DNA of 64,000 bases from Thermomicrobiales bacterium (GCA_019637585.1 JAHBVL010000011.1:15260-79259), one strand, 5' to 3'; positions 24,832-33,617 are shown, counted from the stretch's first letter. Notes: generated by a model from the sequence alone, not told the origin. A program made the numbers and translations.

Positions 24832-26433
24832 CTACGAAGCGAGCCACGTTTCATCGAAGAAGAGACGCCGCCCGGTGTATGACTGTTTGTAGCCCTGCAG
24901 AGAGGGTGCGAGCGCCTCGATGTTCAGCCCGTTCCAAAGAGGAATGATCGGCGCCTCGTCGAGAATGATCTGTTGGGCCCGGAAATAGAGTTCTCGGCGG
25001 GCTTCGTGATCGCTCAGCTGGCGAGCCTCGGTCACGATCTCATCGTACTCCGCATTGCTGAACCGAGTCTGGTTGAACCCGGCATCGGTGTGATAGTGAT
25101 TGTAGAGATAGCCGTCCGCATCGGGATAGAAGGAGTTGGCATTGGCGCGAATGTCGTAGTCGGATGTTGGCGGTTGCGTCTCCGAAACCCATCGCGTCTG
25201 ATCGATCTGGATGATCTCGACGTCGACGTTGATTTCGCTGAGACGCTCCTTCAGGATCTGGGCGACGGCGATGTCCTCCGCGAGATTGGAATTCGCCTTG
25301 TAGGTCGTGCTGAATCCATCGGCGAGTCCGGCTTCCGCCAGCAGCGAACGGGCCTGGTCGAGGTCGACTTCGTAGTTGAGCTCGTCGACCGGGATGTACC
25401 AGTCGGTGTGCCCCGTCGGGACAGGACCGGTGAGCGTGCCGTAACCGCCCAGCACTTTGTCGATAATCTCCTGATGATCGACGGCAAGGCTGAGCGCTTT
25501 GCGAACGCGTGGGTCGGTGAATGGCTCGCGCGAACAGTTGAACTGAATGTGCCAGTACAGCGCCTTGTCGCCGATCAGGACATTGACGTCTGTGCCCTCG
25601 AGCGTCGTGGTCAGGTCGCCGGGCAAGGTCGTGAATTGCGCTGTACCGGTCATTACCGCGGTCAGCCGGGCGGCTGGCTCCAGAAGGAGTTTGTGATCGA
25701 CCGACTCGATGTAGGGGATATCCGGTTCCCAGTAGTCGGCGTTGAGTTCCCACCGGTATGAGTCCTGCGGCAGGATGTTGGTCAGTTTGTATGGTCCGGT
25801 GCCGAATGCTTCGGCGTTGAGGTCGGCTGATTCAGCCCAGGCGCGGGGCACAATGGCCGAACCGCGCATCGATGCCAGATTGGCCAGCAGTGGTGAATAG
25901 GGGAAATCGAGATTGAACTGGACAGTGAGCGGGTCGACCGCTTCGACACTGCCGATGGCGTTGAACCAGGCCCGGTAGGGCACGACCAGATCCTCATTGT
26001 TGAGGCGTTCGTGCCAGAAGACGACATCGTCCGAGGTGAATTCCGCGCCATTGTGAAAGAGCACGCCCGGACGCAGATGGAAGACGTAGGTCTGCGGGTC
26101 CAGAATCTCCCATGACTCGGCGAGGTCGGGAACGATCTGCAATGTCTCGTCGAATGTGACGAGCGACTGATACGTCTTTTCCCAGGCATACAACGACGCG
26201 AACTGGCCGTTGGTGTGTGGGTCCATACCGTTCCAGTCCGCTTCGACCGCGGCCACCACCGATCCGCCCCGCACTGGGGTGGATTCCTGGGCCAGGGATG
26301 ACCGAAGTCCCCCGGCCGCCAGAACGGTTCCGATCGGAACGCCGGCGGCGAGTCCCAGGATCGACCGGCGCGTGAGCTCCCAGCTTCCCATTCCGGATGG
26401 ATTCGATGCGTACGATTGACTCGGTTTTTTCAC
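24832..26433 (-). CDS. Peptide-type ABC transporter solute-binding protein (SBP_bac_5)
   Basis: 533 residues from GTG 26433, six bases after GGAGGAG; the longer open frame upstream lacks such a site. The N-terminus has a twin-arginine motif (LTRRSILGLAAGVPIG), so Tat export is expected, with cleavage near SLAQES. Family-5 binding-protein features: PDLAESWEILDPQTYVFHLR and FHNGAEFTSDDVVFWHERL. First gene of the minus-strand operon, under the palindromic operator about 100 bp upstream. The substrate presumably feeds the enzymes encoded around it. Confidence 0.92.
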   Translation of the reverse strand: MKKPSQSYASNPSGMGSWELTRRSILGLAAGVPIGTVLAAGGLRSSLAQESTPVRGGSVVAAVEADWNGMDPHTNGQFASLYAWEKTYQSLVTFDETLQIVPDLAESWEILDPQTYVFHLRPGVLFHNGAEFTSDDVVFWHERLNNEDLVVPYRAWFNAIGSVEAVDPLTVQFNLDFPYSPLLANLASMRGSAIVPRAWAESADLNAEAFGTGPYKLTNILPQDSYRWELNADYWEPDIPYIESVDHKLLLEPAARLTAVMTGTAQFTTLPGDLTTTLEGTDVNVLIGDKALYWHIQFNCSREPFTDPRVRKALSLAVDHQEIIDKVLGGYGTLTGPVPTGHTDWYIPVDELNYEVDLDQARSLLAEAGLADGFSTTYKANSNLAEDIAVAQILKERLSEINVDVEIIQIDQTRWVSETQPPTSDYDIRANANSFYPDADGYLYNHYHTDAGFNQTRFSNAEYDEIVTEARQLSDHEARRELYFRAQQIILDEAPIIPLWNGLNIEALAPSLQGYKQSYTGRRLFFDETWLAS

Positions 26434-26534
26434 GATTGCTCCTCCAGTCCTTACGTCACCAGGCAGGCGTCTGTCTGGACCCTTGATACCGACCGTTTCT
26501 CCTCGCCAAACGCAAATCACGTGACTTCGTCACC

Positions 26535-26582
26535 AATACTGGATATATTATCCAGTATTCAAGCTGTTGCCCTTCCTGTCAA
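26535..26582 (-). promoter_or_regulatory. Promoter with perfect GntR-type palindrome
   Basis: On the minus strand TTGACA (26577-26582), 17 bases, AATACT (26554-26559) form a promoter for the importer operon. The perfect palindrome AATACTGGATA-TAT-TATCCAGTATT (26535-26559; 11-bp arms) covers the -10 box and start site. It lies 225 bp upstream of the divergent GntR gene. The core TGGATATATTATCCA recurs with one change at 14925. Confidence 0.8.
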
Positions 26583-26783
26583 GCCCCTCTGTTTCGCCCG
26601 TGGAGACAGGCAACAGCACGCACTCGCGGCAGGTGGTTCCCCGAAATGCTGCTTCTACTGGGCAATGTGTATAGTGTGTCGTGCTACCCGTAACGATTTC
26701 GGACGATCGATCAATAGGCGTTGCTGAGTTGGGTAACGTCGCGCTGCGCTGAAATGGACCAACGCGAATGGAAGGGAATCCCG

Positions 26784-27542
26784 GTGGCTCGATCTCCTGA
26801 ATCGTTTTCACAGGTCGAGAGCTCGAAGCGCACCCTTCAGGCTCAGATCGTCAACTACATTCGTGATGCGATCGTGCGGGGAGATCTGGGGCCGGGCGCT
26901 CGCCTGCGGACTGAGGAAATCGCCGGTCAGTTCGGCATCAGCCGGATTCCGGTGCGCGAGGCGCTGCACGAGCTCGTGGCGGAAGGATTCGTGACCGTTG
27001 TCCCTCAGCGGGGCGCGTTTGTCGCGGAGCTGTCCGTCGAGGACCTGGAAGAGATCTACCTCCTTCGCTCGAGTCTGGAGCCGCTGGCGGCACGTCTGGC
27101 AGTCGAGAATCTGACTGAAGCGCTCATCGAGCACTTTTCCGCGATGATCGATGAGATGGAAGCGTCGGAGAACGACCTTCCCCTCTGGAGCGATATCGAT
27201 CTGGCGTTTCACATGGATCTCTACTCCGCCGCCGGACGCCCCCGCTTGTTCAAAATGATCTCGTCACTCCGGACGAATGCGTTGCGCTACACAGCGCTCT
27301 ATATCCACTCTCCGGACTACATGCCGATCGTCCGCGTGCATCACCGGGAACTCCTGGACGCCTATCTGCGGCGCGATCCCGACCTGGCCGCCCAGCGCAC
27401 ACGTGAACACATCCAGGACTTCGGGGCGTACATGGTTCGCGAGCTCCGCAAGGTGCTTGGCGAGGGTGAGGAGATCGACGGTCGGGACCGTGAAGAAACC
27501 TCGATCGAATCGAATGGCGGCGTGGCACAATTCGGTCAGTGA
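26784..27542 (+). CDS. GntR-family transcriptional regulator, FCD (FadR) subfamily
   Basis: 252 residues from GTG 26784 (AAGGGA seven bases upstream; ATG 26754 lacks a site). The winged-helix domain has the GntR signature RLRTEEIAGQFGISRIPVRE. The FCD effector domain shows the metal/ligand residues DIDLAFHMDL, VHHRELLDA and RTREHI. Such regulators are mostly repressors released by an organic acid. It is transcribed away from the importer operon and ahead of an aminotransferase. The palindromes at 26535 and 14925 are its probable sites. A -10-like TATAGT at 26670-26675 may start its own transcript. Confidence 0.9.
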   Translation: MARSPESFSQVESSKRTLQAQIVNYIRDAIVRGDLGPGARLRTEEIAGQFGISRIPVREALHELVAEGFVTVVPQRGAFVAELSVEDLEEIYLLRSSLEPLAARLAVENLTEALIEHFSAMIDEMEASENDLPLWSDIDLAFHMDLYSAAGRPRLFKMISSLRTNALRYTALYIHSPDYMPIVRVHHRELLDAYLRRDPDLAAQRTREHIQDFGAYMVRELRKVLGEGEEIDGRDREETSIESNGGVAQFGQ

Positions 27543-27577
27543 TCGTCGCGCATTTTCAAAGGAGAGCGTAGAGAGCC

Positions 27578-28942
27578 ATGACCGCCACGCAGACCTGGAA
27601 TACCACCGAGCTTGTCGCCAAGGACAAGGCGCACCATCTTCACCCCGTTTCCAACCTGAAAGCCCTTCGCGCCAATGGGCCATTGGTCATGGCCCATGGC
27701 GAAGGCGTCTATCTCTGGGACACCGATGGCAAGAAATACATCGATGGATTTGCCGGGTTGTGGAATGTGAATGTTGGTCATGGCCGGCATGAGCTGGCGG
27801 TCGCCGCAGCCGAGCAGATCGACGACGTGGCGTTTGTGCCGACCTTTTTCGGGCTCGCCTCGCCGCCGGCAATCGAACTCGCCGCCAGACTGGCGTCGAT
27901 GTTTCCTGGCGATCTCAACCATATCCAGTTCACCTCGGGTGGCGCGGAGTCGAACGAAACGGCGCTGAAGATCGCTCGCTACTACTGGTGGCTAAAGGGT
28001 CAACCGGAGAAGATCAAGGTCATCTCCCGGCGGATGGGTTACCACGGCATCGCCATGGGCGCTCTGGCGGCCACGGGCATCCCGACCTATCACGAAGGGT
28101 TCGGACCGGGTGTGCCGGGGTACGTCCATGTCTCCGCGCCATACAAGTACCGGAATGGCGAGGGGCTGACCGACGCTGAATTCGTCGACAAGCTGATCGC
28201 GGAGCTCGAAGAGCTGATCGCGAAGGAAGGCGCCCGCACCATTGCCGCGTTCATCGGCGAACCGGTTCAGGGCGCCGGCGGGGTTGTTGTGCCGGTCGAT
28301 GGCTACTGGCAGGCGGTGAGCGATGTGCTGAAGAAGCACAACATCCTGCTCATCGCCGACGAGGTGATCTGCGGTTTCGGGCGCACAGGCTCGATGTTTG
28401 GCGCGGAGGAGTACAACTTCCAGCCCGACATCGCATCGTTCGCCAAGGGCGTCACATCCGGCTATATCCCGCTGGGCGGTGTGGCCGTGACTGATGAGAT
28501 CTTCGACACGATGAGCGAACCCGACCGGATGTTCATGCACGGCTTCACCTACTCGGGCCATCCGGTAGCCTGCGCGGTGGCGCTGAAGAACATCGATATC
28601 ATCGAACGGGAGGACCTGCCAACCAATGCCCGGGTGTCCGGCGACCACCTGCGAGCCGAGCTCCACCGGTTGCTCGACGGCCACAAGAACGTTGGAGAGA
28701 TCCGGGGTAAGGGGCAAATGACCATCGTCGAGCTCGTTTCCAACCGTGACACCAAGGAAAAGCTCGATCCGGCCACCAACCCAAGCGGGACGATCACCGC
28801 GGCGACCCGCAAGCAGGGCGTCATCGTGCGTCCGACCAACGACGGCGTCGGTATCGCCCCACCGCTGATCATCACCAATGACGAAGCCACCGCCCTGGCC
28901 GAAGGAGTGGCGGCGGGCATTGTCGATGTGTTGGGAGGTTGA
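27578..28942 (+). CDS. Class-III (omega) aminotransferase
   Basis: 454 residues; AAAGGAGA lies upstream of the ATG. PLP motif: Asp in LLIADEVICGFGRTG (D261) and Schiff-base lysine K290 in SFAKGVTSGYIPLGG. TSGGAESNETALK binds the cofactor phosphate. The closest known types by motif are beta-alanine/taurine:pyruvate and putrescine aminotransferases, which make a semialdehyde plus L-alanine. It follows the regulator by 35 bp and probably belongs to the same catabolic set, removing the amino group of a pathway amine or beta-amino acid. Confidence 0.9.
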   Translation: MTATQTWNTTELVAKDKAHHLHPVSNLKALRANGPLVMAHGEGVYLWDTDGKKYIDGFAGLWNVNVGHGRHELAVAAAEQIDDVAFVPTFFGLASPPAIELAARLASMFPGDLNHIQFTSGGAESNETALKIARYYWWLKGQPEKIKVISRRMGYHGIAMGALAATGIPTYHEGFGPGVPGYVHVSAPYKYRNGEGLTDAEFVDKLIAELEELIAKEGARTIAAFIGEPVQGAGGVVVPVDGYWQAVSDVLKKHNILLIADEVICGFGRTGSMFGAEEYNFQPDIASFAKGVTSGYIPLGGVAVTDEIFDTMSEPDRMFMHGFTYSGHPVACAVALKNIDIIEREDLPTNARVSGDHLRAELHRLLDGHKNVGEIRGKGQMTIVELVSNRDTKEKLDPATNPSGTITAATRKQGVIVRPTNDGVGIAPPLIITNDEATALAEGVAAGIVDVLGG

Positions 28943-29100
28943 GCAGTCAGCAGTCACGGCGTAGTCCGGAGTCCGTAGTCCGGAGTCCGAAGCACAGTGC
29001 TGTAGTTCGGGCACCTGTGGCCCGCCGCTTCGGACCTCGGACCTCGGACTCCGGACCAAACTTGCCGACTGGCGGTCTCGCCGTCTCTCAGAAATTTCCC
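28943..29100. repeat. GTCCGGA/GTCCGTA words with inverted copy
   Basis: After the aminotransferase stop: GCAGTCA words, then AGTCCGGAGTCCGTAGTCC words (28963-28992), then TAGTTCGGGCACCTGTGGC (29003-29021), then the inverted words GCTTCGGACCTCGGACC (29028-29056). The 19-mer at 29003 recurs exactly at 53091, again after GTCCGTAGTCCGA words. No gene is seen between 28943 and 29262. Confidence 0.8.
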
Positions 29101-29262
29101 AGTCTTCGTGCCCTCGCGTCAAAGGTTGACCGGGGCGCGTGGCTGGGGTAGCCTCACCCCATACCTGAGCAACACAAACGCAGGCTGGCGTTGGCGTTGC
29201 TCGTCCCGCTTGGCCGGTTGGATTGCAGTCCGACCGGGCAGAAAGGTAAAGAGGGAAGGACT

Positions 29263-31239
29263 ATGCATCGCCCCGCGATGCGGGCTGGCTGGCTCGCATT
29301 TCCCCTGGCTTTCGTTCTCGCGTTTGCCTCGCTCCTCATTGATTCTCGACCAGCATTCGCCGATACCAATCTCGATGTCGGGGGTGAAGCGCGCGTTTCC
29401 TACACCGGCGGCGACAGCATCCGCGTTCGCAGCACGCCCTCCTACAGCGGCTCGGTGGTGACATCAGTGCCGGAGGGATGGCTGGTGGCCGTTCTCGATG
29501 GACCGATTTCGGATGGCGAAGGGTCGTCCTGGTACAAAGTCACGGCACGCGGTCAAACCGGCTACATGGTCTCCGACTATCTCGCTCGTCCCTCGAGTTC
29601 GGGTTCGTCGTCGTCCGGCGAGGCGGTCAGTGCCGCGGCGACGGTGTACACCACAACGTCGCTCAATCTCCGGTCGTCGGCCAGCTTGAGTGGGTCTGTG
29701 CTTGTCGTGATGCCATCGGGGGCGAGTGTCAGCACGACAGGCGCCACACAGAATGGCTTCAGCCAGCTGACCTATAACGGCACCACCGGCTGGGCTTCCT
29801 CGCAGTTCCTCTCCAGCAATCCTCCCAGCTCCTCCAGTTCCGGAACGGTGATTTCGAATGCGTGGGTCATCGGCGGATCGCTCAATCTGCGCTCCAGCGC
29901 ATCGACGTCGAGCAGCGTGCTGCTGGTCTTGCCGAACAACGCGCAGGTCGGCGTGACAGGATCGGCGCAGAATGGTTTCACGCCGGTTCGCTACAACGGC
30001 ACCAACGGTTGGGCCTATTCGCAATACCTCAGCTCGACCCAACCCGGCGGCAGCTCCGGAACGGTGATCTCGAATGCCTGGGTCACCGGTGGATCGCTCA
30101 ACCTGCGCTCCAGCGCATCGACATCGAGCAGCGTGCTGCTGGTGATGCCGAACAACGCGCAGGTCGGCGTGACGGGATCGGCGCAGAATGGCTTCACCCC
30201 GGTTCGCTACAACGGCACGAACGGCTGGGCCTATTCCCAATACCTCAGCTCGACCGAACCCGGCAGCAGCGGCAATGGCGCGATCATCTCCAATGCCTGG
30301 GTCATCGACGGATCGCTCAATCTGCGGTCGAGTGCGTCGACGTCTGCCTCGGTTCTGCTCGTCATGCCAAATGGCGCGCAGGTCGGGGTGACCGGGTCGC
30401 CACAGAATGGCTTCACGCCGGTTCGGTACAACGGCACCAACGGCTGGGCGTACTCCGCCTACCTCTCCAGCACCGCGCCCGGTTCGGGGCAACCTGAGCC
30501 AACCGCAGCTCCCGCCACGGAAACCCGCTATACGACTGCGGCCGTCAACATGCGTTCCGGAGCGGGCACCAGCTTCGGCGTGATTACCGTCGTGCCCAAC
30601 GGAGCGGCGGTGACGGTTACCGGCGGACAGACGAACGGTTTCTTCCCGGTCCGCTACAACGGCTCGAACGGCTATATCTCCGCGACCTATCTCTCCACGA
30701 GCCAGCCGGCGCCGACCCCGACGCCGGGCAGCGGCAATACGGGTGGTTTGCTGGTCTGGCCGGTGAAGGGAGGCACCTGGACGATCATCCAGGGGTACAA
30801 CGGCGGCACTCATCAGAATCGGGGGTCGAGCGCCGACTACTACTACTCGCTCGACATCCAGAAAACGGCTGGCGCCAGCGCCACGCAGGGCGAACCCGTC
30901 TACGCACCGGCCAGTGGCACCGTTCTCTGGACCAGCGGCGGGCTCCTCATCGGTATGGGCAACGGTTACGGCATCGCCATGTTCCACATCACCATCGACA
31001 GCAGCATCCGCAGTGGCGTGTCGGTGACGCAGGGGCAGTATGTCGGCTACATCTCCGGTCCGGGCGGCAGCGGTTACCAGGTCACCCCACACATCGACCT
31101 GACCCTCTGGCGCCTGCCCAACGGAGGCGGCTCGCCACGCATCTCCACCGCCTTCACCGGAGACTTCGCCATCTCCGGGAACAGCTATGCGGACATCGGC
31201 ACCTACAACATGCACGGCGGCAAGACGTTTACGCCTTAG
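29263..31239 (+). CDS. Secreted protein with six SH3b repeats and an M23-like C-terminal domain
   Basis: 658 residues from ATG 29263 (GAGGGAAGG upstream). A signal peptide (residues 1-33, hydrophobic core WLAFPLAFVLAFASLLI, cut after AFA) is followed by six SH3_3-type repeats of about 65 residues, each with an (L/V)N(L/M)RS core and NG(W/Y)-(A/I) ending, joined by Ser/Gly linkers. Repeats 3-5 are nearly identical. The last 170 residues resemble an M23/LytM peptidase fold (LDIQKT, MFHITID, HIDLTLW), but the usual HxH is HxD and the first ligand His seems to be Tyr. So it may bind rather than cut peptidoglycan. Confidence 0.82.
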   Translation: MHRPAMRAGWLAFPLAFVLAFASLLIDSRPAFADTNLDVGGEARVSYTGGDSIRVRSTPSYSGSVVTSVPEGWLVAVLDGPISDGEGSSWYKVTARGQTGYMVSDYLARPSSSGSSSSGEAVSAAATVYTTTSLNLRSSASLSGSVLVVMPSGASVSTTGATQNGFSQLTYNGTTGWASSQFLSSNPPSSSSSGTVISNAWVIGGSLNLRSSASTSSSVLLVLPNNAQVGVTGSAQNGFTPVRYNGTNGWAYSQYLSSTQPGGSSGTVISNAWVTGGSLNLRSSASTSSSVLLVMPNNAQVGVTGSAQNGFTPVRYNGTNGWAYSQYLSSTEPGSSGNGAIISNAWVIDGSLNLRSSASTSASVLLVMPNGAQVGVTGSPQNGFTPVRYNGTNGWAYSAYLSSTAPGSGQPEPTAAPATETRYTTAAVNMRSGAGTSFGVITVVPNGAAVTVTGGQTNGFFPVRYNGSNGYISATYLSTSQPAPTPTPGSGNTGGLLVWPVKGGTWTIIQGYNGGTHQNRGSSADYYYSLDIQKTAGASATQGEPVYAPASGTVLWTSGGLLIGMGNGYGIAMFHITIDSSIRSGVSVTQGQYVGYISGPGGSGYQVTPHIDLTLWRLPNGGGSPRISTAFTGDFAISGNSYADIGTYNMHGGKTFTP

Positions 31240-31550
31240 CAGTCGGCAGTCGGCAGTCGGCAGTCGGCAGTCAGCGGTCGGCAGTCAGCGGTCGGCAGCA
31301 GGCAGCCCTCCCCCCCCTCCTGCGGTCGGGAGAGGGGCTGGGGGCTCACTTCCGGACACTTTGATTCTGGGGCTGTGGTTGCGGGCGCTTCGACCCCATT
31401 CCCTCATCCCCGGCCCTTCTCCCGACCGCGGGAGAAGGGTGCCGTCCCCCAAAAACAAGCGGACCTTGGTGTCACCTTATCAACTTTCCCCGCACTTTCT
31501 GGGCCCAAACGTAAAGTGTCCGGAAGTGAGGGGGCTGGGGGGGAGGGAAA
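31240..31550. repeat. GGCAGTC array and two hairpin elements
   Basis: Eight or so GGCAGTC/AGCGGTC words (31240-31305) follow the SH3b gene stop. Next are an imperfect CCTG-CGGTCGGGAGAGGGG hairpin (31310-31336) and, after 70 unrelated bases, a perfect 11-bp stem CCCTTCTCCCG-ACCG-CGGGAGAAGGG (31414-31439) with the loop in the opposite sense. The remainder to 31550 has GTGTCC/GGACAC words. No gene seen. Confidence 0.8.
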
Positions 31551-31552
31551 AT

Positions 31553-31942
31553 CTAGGCGTCGACGACGATCGTCGACGCGCCCATGTCACCCAGACGCTG
31601 CTTCCGCTGGGTGACCATGATCAAAATCAATCCGACCAGCCCAAAGAAGATCGAATCGACGATCCGCAACAGGTTGCGAATCAAGGCTGCATCGAAGGAC
31701 ATCGGCGATCCATTGGTCCGAATGACGCGGATACCCATGGCCCGTTTGCCGATGGTCTGTCCCGTTGTTCCTTCCATGTAGGAGAAGTAGCCGTAGAAGA
31801 GCACAAATCCGGCGATGCCCTGAATCCAGTCCGGCAGTCCGATCGCTTCCAGTATGAACACCGCCACGACGACGGCAACACCGACGACGATAGCGTCGAT
31901 GATGTAGGCAATGACTCGTTTGCTCGTAGATGCCAACTGCAC
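31553..31942 (-). CDS. RDD family membrane protein
   Basis: 129 residues from GTG 31942 with AGGAGG six bases upstream (an in-frame GTG at 31966 is less likely). Three to four membrane helices: VIAYIIDAIVVGVAVVVAVF, GIAGFVLFYGYFSYM and SIFFGLVGLILIMV. The family Arg and Asp are in KRVIAYIID and in GKRAMGIRV / RKQRLGDMGAS. RDD proteins are small integral membrane proteins, some linked to sodium tolerance, most without known role. The gene ends in the repeat region and has no operon partner. Confidence 0.85.
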   Translation of the reverse strand: MQLASTSKRVIAYIIDAIVVGVAVVVAVFILEAIGLPDWIQGIAGFVLFYGYFSYMEGTTGQTIGKRAMGIRVIRTNGSPMSFDAALIRNLLRIVDSIFFGLVGLILIMVTQRKQRLGDMGASTIVVDA

Positions 31943-32113
31943 GCTCGGTCCTCCTGCACGTTTCACGCAATGTCACGCTGGTTTCACCTCAGTGTACCGA
32001 ATGATCGGCTTCGGGTGAGGGCGTTCGCCCGGTATGCATCTGTGAGGATTGGCGGCTCTCGGGGATGGTAGGCTGTCGGGCACATGTCGATTCGCGTAGA
32101 GGAAGGAACACCG

Positions 32114-33100
32114 ATGGCACGTCATCCATGGGTCGCGGAAGCGGACAACGGTATCCGCTGGGGTTTGCAGACGATCATCCCGGCCGACCGGGAGGCGCTT
32201 CGGCGGTTGCTGTCCACCGCTCAGGAGATGGAGCGTTTGGGTTTCGACTCGTTGTTCATCATGGATCATCCGGCGGTGCACGCCGATCCGTTCATCGCGC
32301 TCTCAGGAGTCGCCGCCGTAACCCGGAAACTCTGGTTGGGTCAGCTCGTTATGGCGGCGACCTACCGCCACCCCGCCTACGTTGCACGGTTGCAGGCCGA
32401 TCTGGACAACCTCTCGGGTGGACGTTCGATCCTGGGCGTGGGGTCGGGATGGTTCGAGGCCGAGTACGAGATGATGAATCTCCCCTTCCTGCCGATTCGC
32501 GAACGGCAGGAGGCTCTTGACGACATGATGGCGATCCTCGATGGCGTCTGGTCGGGCGAACCCTTCAGTTATGCAGGGAGGCAGGCGACGGTTGCCGGGA
32601 TGATGATCGATCCGGCGCCCGCACTCCGGCCGCCGGTGCTGGTTGGCGGCAGTGGGGAAAAAGGAACGCTTCGGCAAGTCGCGCAGTGGGGTGATGCCTG
32701 CAATCTGCGCGAATCGATTCCGGCGTCCGACCCTGCCGAGCGTGATCCCGAACGCGTGGCGGAAGTCACGCGGAAGTTCGAGGTGCTGGGGAGGCATTGC
32801 GACGATCTCGGGCGGCCGCGTGACGAGGTGTTGCGCACACATTTCACGAGTTCGCTGGTCATGGGGCGATCGCAGGAGGAGGCCGATGGCCGGGCCGATG
32901 CCGTGGACACCGCGCGATCCACCTCAGCCGGCGTGCGGTCCCGCGGCAGGAGTTTCCTCTTCGCCGCTGGTCCCGAGCGGGCCATTGCCTATTTCCAGGC
33001 ACTCAAGTCGGCTGGAGCGCAGTATTTCGTGATTCAGGTCGATCTGGACGACACCGTGACGATGGAGCTGCTGGCCACTGTTGTGATGCCCGCCGTGTGA
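32114..33100 (+). CDS. LLM-class (F420- or FMN-dependent) oxidoreductase
   Basis: 328 residues from ATG 32114 (AAGGA seven bases upstream; ATG 32084 is an alternative). Luciferase-like TIM barrel: GLQTIIPADREALRRLLSTA, LGFDSLFIMDHPAV, KLWLGQLVMAATYRHPAYVA, DNLSGGRSILGVGSGWFEAE and PPVLVGGSGEKGTLR. These match F420-dependent members of Actinobacteria and Chloroflexota more than bacterial luciferases. Substrate unknown. Followed at 30 bp by a strong hairpin. Confidence 0.85.
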   Translation: MARHPWVAEADNGIRWGLQTIIPADREALRRLLSTAQEMERLGFDSLFIMDHPAVHADPFIALSGVAAVTRKLWLGQLVMAATYRHPAYVARLQADLDNLSGGRSILGVGSGWFEAEYEMMNLPFLPIRERQEALDDMMAILDGVWSGEPFSYAGRQATVAGMMIDPAPALRPPVLVGGSGEKGTLRQVAQWGDACNLRESIPASDPAERDPERVAEVTRKFEVLGRHCDDLGRPRDEVLRTHFTSSLVMGRSQEEADGRADAVDTARSTSAGVRSRGRSFLFAAGPERAIAYFQALKSAGAQYFVIQVDLDDTVTMELLATVVMPAV

Positions 33101-33129
33101 TCGGCTGGTCACACCAGTCGCACAAACAG

Positions 33130-33161
33130 AACGACCGGCGGGAGAGCTCCAGCCGGTCGTT
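33130..33161. terminator. Bidirectional hairpin after the LLM oxidoreductase gene
   Basis: AACGACCGGC pairs with GCCGGTCGTT (10 bp), with an inner GGAG/CTCC extension, 30 bases past the plus-strand stop and 32 bases past the minus-strand gene that ends at 33193. Short T-rich tails flank both sides (TTCATT and CTGTTTGT), so it can serve both convergent genes. Confidence 0.75.
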
Positions 33162-33192
33162 CATTGCCGAGATGTCATTGGTGATCTGCTCC

Positions 33193-33399
33193 TCAGGCTG
33201 CCGATCCCCCAATTCCGGTGAGCGATACGGGTTCCTGAGGACGGATCCGGATCAGCCGGGCGATCTGTTCGCCAATCCCGCTCCAGCGCGATGACAGAAC
33301 TGGTTTGTTCCGCCCGTCCGTTGCGATTCGGCGCATCTCGCGCATCCGAATCGCCCGATCTCTGTCGAAGACGACGGTCTTCGCGATCTCCTCATACAT
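33193..33399 (-). CDS. Small basic protein of unknown family (copy 1)
   Basis: 68 residues. ATG 33399 is seven bases after AAAGGGA, a strong ribosome site, which is the main support. The N-terminal part is a charged probable helix (DRDRAIRMREMRRIATDG), then an Arg-rich C-terminal part (GEQIARLIRIRP). No signal or membrane segment. I do not recognise it. The minus-strand small gene at 34510-34731 has similar size, charge and position relative to a repeated upstream sequence, so both may belong to one duplicated unit. Confidence 0.5.
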   Translation of the reverse strand: MYEEIAKTVVFDRDRAIRMREMRRIATDGRNKPVLSSRWSGIGEQIARLIRIRPQEPVSLTGIGGSAA

Positions 33400-33419
33400 A
33401 TCTCATTCCCTTTCGACTA

Positions 33420-33617
33420 GATACGCAAACACTCGGTGTCCATTAACTGGGGAGCCCGCCACTCCATATCCCATTATTGTGGCGAGTCAGCCCCGCGTGG
33501 GTTCTCCCATTAGCGCCGGAGCGATGTGGCGTTCAGGTCCGCGGTCCCGACCGCTCGCTCTCGACATACGTATCTTCTCAAACCGTTCAGCGATTGCCAT
33601 CCACAGAACTGCGTATT
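33420..33617 (-). pseudogene. Remnant ORF A, copy 1 (NTQFCGWQ family)
   Basis: Minus strand. From 33617 the frame reads NTQFCGWQ-SLNGL-RRYVC and stops at TAA 33510-33512; an in-frame TGA lies five codons upstream, so there is no start. DNA similarity to 34744-34953 continues past the stop with shifts. In the shared eight-codon core, all differences between the two copies fall on third codon positions and are silent (ACG/ACA, TGT/TGC, CAA/CAG), which suggests an ancestral coding sequence. Function unknown. Confidence 0.45.

Noticed and set aside
29840-30480. Evenly spaced repeats resembling a CRISPR-like or satellite array
   Set aside because: They are codon-aligned SH3b protein domain repeats of about 200 bp inside one open frame, without short conserved repeats and unique spacers.
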